Shown: piece by piece, positions 1-10,100 of the stretch
How positions within the stretch are numbered: position 1 is the first letter of the stretch
How the letters are laid out: every line of letters starts with the position of its first letter
Origin: Spinacia oleracea
Taxonomy: Eukaryota > Streptophyta > Magnoliopsida > Caryophyllales > Amaranthaceae
Length of the DNA stretch: 64,000 nucleotides
Reading direction: 5' to 3'
NCBI RefSeq assembly: GCF_020520425.1
Contig: NC_079492.1
Location: 103,451,157-103,515,156, forward strand
Notes under the pieces: model-generated
Database searches by the model: none
The model's input: the letters and a program-made list of their open reading frames with translations, nothing else
What the model was told of the DNA's origin: nothing
Translations under genes and position numbers: made by a program

Positions 1-709
1 CATCCGTTTTCAACTAACTTTGACAATCATTCTTTCACCATTATATAAGAAAAAAACATAGTGAAGTGAGATCTTGTTAAATTCATAACAATGAGAGGAT
101 TCCAATCAAATATAAACTTTTTATAATTTTAACTTATACGCAATTAGAGATATTAATTAACGTCCAACGAAGCGCATTGGAATAAGTGAAAAACGAAATG
201 ATGCTAGTATTGTGAAACAGAGGTAGTAGCATGTATTTGATTCAGTGTGGGGATGAGTTTTTTTCTTCTTATGTTTGAAATTGGAGTAAGAGCATGAGCC
301 AAACCCACCCCCCTAGGTTTCTAAACTCCATACTGTAGGAGTTTTTTTGGTAGTGGTATTTTTTGTATTTCGTATTGCTTGTAATTTGAATTTTGTATGT
401 AAGTTATTAGTGCTTGATGAATCTTGTTTAAGACTCACCAAAGGCTCTAACTTGTTCAATTTGTCAAGAGTGTGATCAACTAGATTTGATTTGATCTTCT
501 CAATCCCACCCCCTCTAAAAAGGGAGTCAAATTCTAGGTTCACACAAGTGATGTAATTGAATTGGAACATAGAAAATCGAAGTTCAAAATATAGGAAAGT
601 GCGTAAAATACCCCTACGCCTTTCGAAATTATAACATTGATGGAGTCGCCACCAAACAAGTTTTCGGGTCCGGTTTGGAAAGACCAAATGTGACTCGGGC
701 TAAGGCATT
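1..709. other. Non-genic flank, nothing recognisable
   Basis: AT-rich sequence with only short, overlapping open frames on both strands and no recognisable protein motif. I see no gene here. A GC-moderate stretch near 600-700 reads like decayed repeat DNA, but I cannot name it. Confidence 0.5.
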
Positions 710-1024
710 CACTACAAAATAAAGTCATTTTAGCAACACTTCAAATTTGTTGCTATTTTGAAGAAATATTTTTCCAAGTCTAGTTAGCAACGGATTGGAA
801 ACAAAAAATAATGGTTACTAAAACGCTGGTTGCCATATGATATTAGCAACTAAATCCCAAACTATTTTGTTGCATTTTGCATCCATGAAATATGGTTTCC
901 ATATTGTTTACCACGTGTAGGAATACGTTGCCAGTCCTAACAACGGATTATTTACTTTGGTTGCTAGAAATAGCAACGAACTATTACAAAACAGTTGCTA
1001 CAATTAGCAACAACTTATTAACAA
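710..1024. mobile_element. CACTA-type terminal and subterminal remnant
   Basis: The segment opens with CACTACAAAA, the form expected of a CACTA (En/Spm) terminal inverted repeat. It is followed by many short subterminal motifs in both orientations, such as TTAGCAAC, GTTGCTA and CAACGGATT, to about 1018. Such arrays are typical binding sites for CACTA accessory proteins. No second terminus is seen, and the next MITE begins at 1027, so this is one truncated end. Confidence 0.6.
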
Positions 1025-1026
1025 TA

Positions 1027-1285
1027 CTCTTCCGTTAAGAAATACTCGCAATGTTGGTCACTTTCACGTATGCTAATGCACAATTTTGATCGTTAATATC
1101 TTAAGTTCTCTTTAAACAAAAATTATAAAAAGTTGATATGTTAAAAATACATATTGAGACGAATCAAACAAGATCCCACATGATTATGTTTTATCTGACA
1201 TATAACTCATCAACAACAGTCAAAGTAGAATATGTGAATAGTGTAAAAAAGTCAAAACGTTACGAGTATTTCAAAACGGAGGAAG
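1027..1285. mobile_element. Stowaway-like MITE
   Basis: Inverted termini read CTCTTCCGTTAAGAAATACTCGCAA on the left (written here only as a degenerate CTC-TCCG terminus) and ACGAGTATTTCAAAACGGAGGAAG on the right. TA precedes the left end; the right copy is decayed. The element is 259 bp and belongs to the same subfamily as the one at 20965. It has no coding capacity. Confidence 0.7.
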
Positions 1286-1463
1286 TTATGAATTTGTCAG
1301 GGAGAACACAAATTTGGCCTAGTGATTAAGATTAAGGGTCCGTGTATGATAGATCATGTTCAAATCTCCATCCTCCATCTGTATTGCCTTTGTGATTCAT
1401 TCGCACCCAAAAAAAAAACGCATTATCATACCTTGTGTTACATGATAAATTTCCAGGAAAAGG

Positions 1464-1628
1464 CTACATGTACACCTAGTGTACAAGATAATCTTGTACA
1501 ACACCATTAATTTGTTGACACATCATCAAATCCACTAAAAAATGAGAATGAAAGACAATAAATATGTCATTTTAACCAATAGAAAAATATGGTGTACAAG
1601 ATGGCTTGTACACTAGGTGTACATGTAG
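1464..1628. mobile_element. Small MITE with about 24-bp terminal inverted repeats
   Basis: The left end begins CTACATGTACACCTAGTG and the right end is its reverse complement, ending CACTAGGTGTACATGTAG. The interior is AT-rich and non-coding; the whole is 165 bp. I could not settle the target duplication, so the superfamily is open. Confidence 0.65.
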
Positions 1629-1825
1629 TAGGATCCCAAATTTCCAAGTTGTTATAGTCCTATCAAGTAATTAAAGCTTGAGGGCGGGGATCCCTATACC
1701 CTATGGGCCTTCCCCCCTTCTCCCAAGGGAGGCCAATTGTAATGGAGGCGAGATTGTCTACATTGATGGCGTCTATACAGACTACCAAACTAACAAAACC
1801 TCACATAGAGAACTGATCTTGGTGG
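1629..1825. other. Short host flank of the Copia insertion
   Basis: Sequence between the MITE and the 5' LTR, ending in the target site GGTGG (1821-1825). The flank resumes at 20764 after the second GGTGG. No convincing exon spans the junction. Confidence 0.5.
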
Positions 1826-2489
1826 TGAAGCAATATGTCCTTTAATCAAGATGGCAATCACTAAATATAGATTAGGATTAATAATGGAGATTAATAATCC
1901 GGTTATTTAGGTGGTCATAATGTTTTGCTAGAAACCAATTATGATCTGTGGGCTAATTATTATTGGGCTACTACTAATATAACCGGGTCCTATAAGGTCA
2001 CACACAATAGAGTATTGGATATGATCAATATGACCCAAGGCCCATGATGGTCTTTGGTGTTGGATAGGATTTTGGAGTAGTTAAGGTTTACTAGGATACT
2101 AGGTTCCCTAGTTCTAGTAGGATTGGTTATCAAGTTATTATATATAGATGTGATGACCATATGATTAAACACAAGTTGAATAAATCATTAACCTTATTAA
2201 ATACTCTAAATCCGTCCCTTCCTTGTGAAAGTGAGAGAGAGATTTCCATCTTCTCCATCTGTTCTAGCAAACGACGCAAGGAGATCTTGATATGTGCTCG
2301 TGTGGACTAAGTAGAGGAATCACGCTTGGGGTTCTGTCTCCTAATTGGTCCTTGTTCGTATACTTGGGAATCACGCATCAAAGGTATATTTAACTCCTAT
2401 ATTATGATTCATATTAATGTATGCTTGCGATCCTGTTAGATGTGAGAAAAGTGTTTTCTGCAATTCCGCTATTAGCATCTAATCCTACA
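1826..2489 (+). repeat. 5' LTR of outer Copia element
   Basis: This LTR is 664 bp, begins TGAAGCAATATGTCC and ends AATCCTACA. A TATATATAG box lies near 2140, a plausible promoter for the retrotransposon RNA. It matches 20095-20758 except for about seven substitutions. Confidence 0.95.
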
Positions 2490-2490
2490 G

Positions 2491-2499
2491 TGGTATCAG
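2491..2499 (+). other. Primer-binding site (initiator tRNA-Met)
   Basis: TGGTATCAG lies one base after the 5' LTR. It matches the complement of the 3' end of plant initiator methionine tRNA, the usual Copia minus-strand primer. Confidence 0.85.
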
Positions 2500-2623
2500 T
2501 TAGCTCCTTACATACGTTAATTTTGATCATGATTAAAGTTTTAATTTTGATGCATACTCTTGATTATTTTGATTTGATTGCGGCATAATTCAATATATGG
2601 ATTAATATGCAAAATTAAAATAT

Positions 2624-3167
2624 GGAAATTTTGGTATTTACTACCTTTAAAATACACCACTTTTGCATTTACTACCTTATGAAATTTTTATTTTAAATTA
2701 CTACCTTAAACTTCCAGATTTTTTTTATTCACTACCACTTTACAGTTTTCTCATTTTAAAATTAAGATATCTCTTTCGTTTCTTAATCGTTTAAAGTGAT
2801 TCGAAGTTCATTATTTTCCTTTTTCTATAGGGATTTCATTGAGAACGTCATTTCAAAAAAAATCGTTTGATAATTCATAAATATTTTAAACTTTTAAAAA
2901 TAATATTTAATTTGTTTAAACTTTTACGAAATGTTAAAAAGTAAGATCCATATGGAATCCTTACATATAAATGAGAAGAATGAGTTTTGAATCACTTAAT
3001 ATGATTAAGAAACGAAAGAGATATCTCAATTTTAAAATGAGAAAACTGTAAAATGGTAGTGAATACAAAAAAAATGAAACTTCAAGGTAGTAATTTAAAA
3101 TAAAATTTTCATAAGGTAGTAAATACAAAAGTGGTGTATTTTTAAGGTAGTAAATACCAAAAAATCC
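2624..3167. mobile_element. Mutator-like MITE with long inverted repeats
   Basis: Inverted arms of roughly 170 bp face each other; they begin GGAAATTTTGGTATTTACTA on the left and GGATTTTTTGGTATTTACTA on the right strand. A perfect 9-bp duplication, TTAAAATAT, flanks the element (2615-2623 and 3168-3176). Long arms and a 9-bp duplication are the signature of Mutator-like MITEs. There is no coding capacity. It lies between the primer-binding site and gag of the outer Copia element, so it inserted after, or travelled with, that element. Confidence 0.9.
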
Positions 3168-3176
3168 TTAAAATAT

Positions 3177-4993
3177 TGATTTTAATTGATTTTGGATGTA
3201 TACAATATTGATTCTATACGAAATCTGATTTTGTTATCCAAACATTTTCGGTTTATATAGTTTATGCAACTAATATATGATTAATTGTATAAATTTTGTA
3301 AGACAATGAAAATATTCGATTTTCACGTAAATCTGAAAATTATCAAGAACAAATCGAAATTTAACAAGTAAATAATCTGATTATTTAGCTAATTTAATTT
3401 CGATTTCGTACCCAATTTATGCCCAAAACACTGATTAGTTGTGCATAAAATCAGTTTATGCCCAATTTTTCTATGAACCCTAATTTTATGAAAATTGCAC
3501 CAACAATTTCAACCCAAATTCAACCAATTGTTGCTTGAAATTCCCACCCTACGCAAGCGTTGCACACTTTGGGTGGGAGAAATAGGGAAGAAATCTCATC
3601 TCTTGCATCCACGGCTGGGTGGCACAAACCATCGCAAGGTGGGCCACGGTGGGGCTGCAATTGTGTGGCGGGTTGGTATGAGGGAGGGTGTTGGCTCGGC
3701 AGCTGATCGGGAAGGTCGTGCTTGACGACAAAAAGGAGATACGGTGCCGCAAGGGTTGTGGTGGCTGGTCTTGCTTCCGAACCTGCTCGACAATTCTGCT
3801 GGTTTTTTTTTTGGGGTTTTGTTTTAACAATGCCGCATGATTGATTTGGGTTTTCGATTGCAAGCACTAACAAAAGTCCAAGAGTCCAAAAGCACATTAA
3901 CAACTCCATATACATACTCCGTAGTCACATTGAGATCAAAATAATAAGAATATTGTTTTTAATTAATTTATTTAAATTGTTTAGGCTAATTAATTAAAAA
4001 CAAGATAATTATTAATATGATTAATAGTTAATTAGGGTCATTTACTTTAATTAAGTAAATGAATGAATGCCAATATTATGATATTATATGATTTTATATG
4101 ATATGCGTGTATGGAATATATGATATTTTGTTACAGGCACGTGACTAGTATGGCCCAAAATAGGATAGAAAATACGATCTGCGTATCGATTTGTATTCTT
4201 GTAAATTTTAAATACGATCTGCGCATCGTTTGTATTATTGTAATTTAAGAGTTTAAATTAGATTATAAATACACTATTGTAAGCACAATGGAGCAAGAAG
4301 GTCCAATCAAGATTCAAGGATGGTGATCCAAGAAAGATGAACAGGAACTTTTGAAGATTTGATCTTAATATTTTAGGGGCCATACTAGGATCACATTTAT
4401 TTTATGCATTTTATATTGCCTTAAAATTCTTATCTAAGTTTATGTATGTTGCTAGTTTATGCCATTAGTTCACTAGTAAACGAACCAACATAGTAACACT
4501 TAGGTCCCTTAAAAGAAAATTGAGGTAATGTCTTTCCAAATCATAACCTATGAGGCCTTGGGGAATATGGAGGATAGTTTCTGCTAAAGCGGGGTGTCTT
4601 TTCATTGACCTTAGGATAGTACGGGTAAATCTATATAAGGCGTTTATAGCCTTGATTTGGTTGCACTCAACAAAATCATCAAAAGATAAAGTTTTGGATT
4701 TTGAGGCATAGAAATAGGTTTGACATAAAATGTAACCTATTAACCAAGAATTATAAATGGTATAATTAGTAAAGGGGTTTACTTACCTTGACCACAATGA
4801 ACTTTAGGGAAGTGCTAAAGTACGCTTAAAACCTTGTGGAATGGGGTCTTGGAATCATTTTATTCACAAGGGACAAAATAATTTGAATAAAACGCACATT
4901 AGCTTATGTATGTTTAAAGCATGTTTAAATTTTCTTAAGCTTTTGTATGACAAACATGATTTTAAATTTTGCAAATTTTCTATTGTAGATATA
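3177..4993 (+). other. Long untranslated leader of outer Copia element
   Basis: About 1.8 kb without a credible gene lies before gag. A GC-richer island (3490-3790) has overlapping frames on both strands that look non-coding. Near 4150-4240 the words TACGATCTGCGTATCG and TACGATCTGCGCATCG repeat. The same context (GACTAGTATGGCCC and a 'TCTGCGTA' repeat) occurs in reverse orientation in the inner element near 12230-12350, so the leader is conserved between the two families. Confidence 0.6.
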
Positions 4994-5432
4994 ATGACTA
5001 ACAACCAACCTATCATCAATCTTCGTTCGCTCCTTGAGAAGGACAAGTTGAACGGAAACAACTTCCTTGATTGGGAAAGGAATCTAAGAATCGTTCTTAG
5101 ATCCGAAGGAAGAGAGGATGTCCTTGAGACCCCTATCCCAACTCTGAGCGCCACAGCAACTGATGCTGAAAAGGCTAATCAGAAAGCTATAAAAGAGAAG
5201 TCAGTAGTTGTCACTTGCCTTATGCTAGCTTCCATGGAATCAAAGCTTCAAAAGAGGTTTGATTTAATGGATGCTTACACCATCATTGCTACTCTTAAAA
5301 GTATGTTTGTGGAGCAAGCAAGGGTGCAGAGGTATGATACCCATAAGGCAATTCTTGAGCCCAAACTCGAGATGGGTAAGCCAGTCGGTCCTCATGTGTT
5401 CAATATGATTGGACATTTTGAGAACATGGAAA
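4994..5432 (+). CDS. gag: Copia gag-pol, N-terminal gag part (interrupted)
   Basis: This frame starts at the ATG at 4994 and encodes the first 146 residues of a Copia capsid protein, with the family's DKLNGNNFLDWERNL-type segment near residues 16-30. The gag protein packages the element's RNA in cytoplasmic particles. The reading frame is cut at codon 147 by the inner element; after the GGAAA target site, translation runs into the inner LTR and stops within about 30 bases. The same frame resumes at 15660. An upstream in-frame ATG at 4841 exists, but the downstream start fits the family better. The part shown here is undamaged. Confidence 0.88.
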
Positions 5433-6793
5433 TGTTAGGTTATGATACATATGACAATTCATAAATCATGCGGAAAAACCATAAAGCCAGGAAAGCATAT
5501 TATATTCACATAATCATTTAGCATAGAATTGATGCATACATGTTGTAGCGTGCCTTCCCTAGCTGCGCCCGAACCGAACAAGAACAAGTCTTTAGGATTC
5601 CAAATGTCGTCCCTCCGTAGATAGTCCACAGTACGTCCAGATCCGCCTCAAGTTAGACCAACTAGAATCGCCCTTAAGGTTACTAGGAATTTCGGCTAGT
5701 GTTTGCAAGTGTATGGTTAATTTTATTTCAAAAACTTACCCTTTGAATACTTCAATCGTCCCCATAAATTGTGACCCTAGGCACTTATTTATAGGAGTAT
5801 GGAAAAGGAATTGTAATCCTACTAGGATGTGGATTTGCTAATTAGAACTTTATTATGACTCTAAATAACAAAGCATATCTAATAGGATTAGAATTTTAAT
5901 CTTTGCACAAATCCTAATAGGATTAGGATTTCCCGCACACGCATCGTACAAGCCGTGCACCCGCGCAAGCCTTGCGGCCCACGACAGACGCACAGCCCAT
6001 GTGCGGTGCTGCGCGCGCGCGCGCCCTTGGCTGGGCCTGGCCTTGCACTGGGCCTGGTCGAGGCGTGCGTTGCTGCGTGCGGCTCGTTGGGCGATGGCCT
6101 GGCTTCGTGCTGGGCCTTCGTCTAGCGGGCCTCGTCCGATGCTAATTCGTACGATACGCTTCCGATTAAATTCCCGATTCCGGAATTCATTTCCGATACG
6201 AACAATATTTAATATTTCCGATTCCGGAATTAATTTCCGTTTCGAACAAATATTTAATATTTCTGTTTTCGGAATTATTTTCCGATTCCGATAATATTTT
6301 CGATTCTGACAATATTTCCGTTTCCGGCAATATTTCCGATTCCGGCAATATTTCCATTTCCCATAATATTTTCCGATACGTACCATGTTTCCGTTTCCGG
6401 CAACATCTACGACTTGGATAATATTTATATTTCTGATACGATCCATATTTCCGTTTCCGGCAATATCATCGTTTCCGTAGTATTCATTTCTTGCTTGTGA
6501 CGATCTCAGCTCCCACTGAAACCAAGATCCGTCGATTCCGAATATCCATAGATAGAGTATTTAATGCCATTAAATACTTGATCCGTTTACGTACTATTTG
6601 TGTGACCCTACGGGTTCAGTCAAGAGTAAGCTGTGGATTAATATCATTAATTCCACTTGAACTGAAACAGCCTCTAGCTAGGCATTCAACTCACTTGATC
6701 TCACTGAATTATTAACTTGTTAATTAATACTGAACCGCATTTATTAGACTTAACATAGAATGCATACTTGGACCAAGGGCATTATTTCCTTCA
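5433..6793 (-). repeat. 3' LTR of inner element
   Basis: On the minus strand it begins TGAAGGAAATAATGCCC and ends CATAACCTAACA. It contains a GC-rich block (about 5935-6140) and an array of TTCCG words (about 6150-6480). It matches 14290-15654 apart from roughly 20 substitutions and a small indel near 6425. Confidence 0.93.
6150..6480. repeat. TTCCG-rich short tandem array inside the LTR
   Basis: Units such as AATATTTCCGATTCCGGC and AATTAATTTCCG repeat irregularly every 17-24 bp over about 330 bp. The array recurs in the sister LTR at about 15010-15350. It is CpG-dense in otherwise AT-rich DNA. It lies in the region of the LTR that could act as an enhancer, but no function is shown. Confidence 0.75.
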
Positions 6794-7180
6794 GTCTCCC
6801 ACTTGTCCTTAGGGACAAGTGTGCATTTCCTAATTCCTTTTTTGCTCGATGCTTGCTCTTGAACATAAGGTAAGAGTTGTCATCCTTATTATGTCCAGAG
6901 GTGTTTCTCGGTTTCAGAGTTCAACTGATCAAATAAACAGATAATCATAGCCTATGATTCATCCGAGCACGGCCATGCATTTCACAGTTTCTAGCTCTCC
7001 GAGTGGCCTTGTACAACTTTTAAGCATCTCATCCCGATTTATGGGAGGACAATCCCAATCTTGCGATCTTGAGATTAGACTTCGTTTGATAGGTGATTAC
7101 CTGAGCGTTGCCTTTATAGCCTCCTTTTACGGTGCGACGGTTGGTCAACGTCAAAGCAACCAGTTCTCAAACAAGTAATC
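6794..7180 (-). other. Conserved Copia 3' domain and polypurine tract (inner element)
   Basis: Read on the minus strand it holds AAAAGGAGG (7128-7120), then the 12-mer GCATGGCCGTGC (6978-6967), then an 8-bp-stem hairpin (6820-6801) whose 3' arm runs into the polypurine tract beside the LTR. The same order and spacing occur in the other three Copia elements of this window. Confidence 0.8.
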
Positions 7181-10100
7181 TCAAATCACTCAGGTATTGA
7201 GGATTTAGTATCTAATAATTTTAATGAAATTTACTTATGACAGATTTTCATCTCTTACAGTAAAGTTTCATAGGCCTTGTCCGATACTAGTCTTCCCAAA
7301 GTAAGTATCTATGCAAATGATTATGACATTGCCATGTCCACATAGTTCAAGAAACAGAACTACTAGTCATCTTGCATTCTAATCGTCTAACGTTTTCTAT
7401 GCGTCCAATTTTATAGAAAACTCCGACTAGGGACCATTTTCAACCTTTGACATTCAAGTTCACTTGATAGACATTTCTTAGTCACAGGACTGGTCCCGAC
7501 AGTCTATCTTGAATATATCGTCAAATTGAAGGGACTCATCATTTAATACTAAACCAAGATTAAATGGAATATGAAAATACATTTCATATATGATAAATGT
7601 TCAACCCCATTGTTTTACAACCATGGGCCTCAAACCCATCTTTAAAACAGTTCATGGAATTCAAAGCTATGCTTGATTTCCAGTGCTACAACGTGAGTGT
7701 TGCTTCTCACTTGTTGCATAGGTTTAGTTATCACGCTTTGCCAATCTTAACATCCTTTTCATCGAATGTTCTTCGAGATATGATGATAAGAACTTTTGAG
7801 TATGTTTATTTTGTGATCTAGTCTTTCTTGCTACATTAGTGGTTCTACGCATTTTGCAATGAAGAACCATTAAGTCAACAGACATGTGATCTTCCCAAGT
7901 TCAATGAAGAACTCATATAAACAACTCTATTTTATGGCTTCTTAGGCAATAATTACTTTTACTTCAACTGTATAGGTTGCTAGTGATGCTTTGTTTGGAT
8001 CTACTTATCCAAGCAGTTCACAGATATGTGGAAGACTCTCCAACTATATCTTAGAACATAGAAATTATTATTTTAATTTCCCACGCAACAACTCATGGTC
8101 TTCAATCCATGTTGCCATTTCAAAACACGATGCTGTTTAGCTCGTCCTTGTCAATGGTTAACTCCAAAGGGTCTTGCTTGATCCTTTGCCAGTGTTTATG
8201 CGTGTAGCATCAATATTTAGCATATCTTTATTTCCTTGAATCAAGAACTATTCCTATGTACCTTTTCAAGTACCATAAGTGTTCTTGATCTCAATCTAGA
8301 GAGATTGGTATATGTTCGTCATGCCTAAAGTCATACGATACGTTTTTGGCGATCCTCATATTATATTATATACATGATAAATTCTTTTGCAGAATAATTC
8401 CCAATTGAATTCTATTCATGTAACTTTAGCTCATTCAGTTACAGTAGATACTGAATCCAACTAAATTCTTTGACATATAATATAGGTGAAGAATCTCATT
8501 AGATTCTTTGATGTTTAACTTAGTAAATGCTTATACATAGTTCAAACATTCATTACTTAGATTTATTCATATGGATCGAATATCTCCAATGGAGTCTTTC
8601 GTGTTTGATTTAGTAAATGCCATTACTAAACAATATCATAAGATCTTTGTAAATAGATCTTAATACCCAGTATGTACTAAGTTTCGCCTTGGTCCATCAT
8701 TGATGAATAATTTCAAACCTAAGTCATTAGCATTTGAATGTTATTTCACAATAGAGAGATATGTGTGATACACATAGGACCAAATAAGTTTTACGTACTC
8801 CCACTAAACTTCTTATATATCTATAAGAATCATGTATATTTTATGAAACTAAAATGCTTATTAGCTTCACTAAAATACAGTTCCAATTCCCAATTGCTTG
8901 CTTAAATCTGTACTTAGATTTCATAAGTTAGCATTCCTTTTCAAGCATTTATTTGGATCCACAAATCCTATGACATGCCATGTACATAGTTTTCTTCCAA
9001 CATTTGATTGAGGAATACGTTTTGTCATCCAATTGTCATATGTACCAATATGCAATCATTGCTTGAGTTATAGACTTGAGCATTACGATTATGCATGAGG
9101 TTTCAACACAATCCATGCCATGAATTTGCTTGTAACCTTTAGCAACTAATCTAGCTTTGTGTGTGAACACAATTCCATGTTTGATGGTTTTTATCCTTAA
9201 AACAAACTTGCAACCAATAGGTGTGAAACTATTCTTGCAAATCAACAAAATTTCAATTTTGTCATCAAAACATTGGTTATGTTTTATGCCCTTTAACCAT
9301 CTAAAACATTTGAGTCTATATATGGCCTCTAACCATTTTAGGGAATCTGGGTTTCGTCATAGCTTTCTTACAGGTCACAAACTCATTAATAGTTTGACTG
9401 CAAGTTGTAGGTTTCTTCACTATTAATAGAAGAATCTCATAGTTTCATTGACCTGAACTCTATGCCTACTTGGGTATCAAACAATAGAATATCAACAGGC
9501 ACTTTGAGAGTCCTTTGAATATTCTGTTCTCCTTGAAGCACTTGTAAAGTCTTCTAAGAGATGTCTATTCTTTAAAGCCACTTCTAAAGTCCTTAAAGAA
9601 TACGTGTTCGGATTTTCTAAAGAACTTCGAAAATCCTCCGGAATGTCCGTCTATGTTTGTTGTTCGTCTCGAAGACTTTCGAGGTCTATTTTCTCCCACT
9701 TGTCATTTTGGAAACGAATCTCCAAAAGGACATCATTTCGAGCAAACAAACATTATGTTCTCAAAAATTCGTGGTAGAAACAATACCCTTGTGTCTCATT
9801 TGAATAAATCACAATGAAACATATATCTATACTTGGGGCCTTAGTTTGTTGAATAACAAACACTAAGCTCCCACTGAGTTTAGGAACTCTTTAGATATAT
9901 TATGAAAAGATATTTTGAAATTACTTTTCAATAGCTTTGACGAATTTGATTTAGTTTGGTGGTAGTTGAGCATTTTGTTTTAGAAATTATAGGAAAAGTC
10001 TTTATGATCCATCATTGATCGAATCAAGTACTAATTGACTTCGATTATTCCAACTAAGATATGCCATATCTTATGGACCTAGATTGTGAAATTACAACAC

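Noticed and set aside
313-728. Two overlapping minus-strand frames of 124 and 62 codons
   Set aside because: No motif, odd composition, and the region overlaps a CACTA end.
1741-1825. Host exon running into 20764 across the Copia insertion
   Set aside because: The plus-strand frame stops after 25 codons and no family is recognised on either strand.
3495-3915. Overlapping frames in the outer element's leader
   Set aside because: Several overlapping registers on both strands and no conserved domain; upstream of the true gag.
5853-6446. Long open frames in the GC-rich and TTCCG-rich parts of the inner LTRs, both strands (also 14710-15348)
   Set aside because: They are open on both strands, consist of repeated words, and occur in both LTR copies; there is no protein motif.
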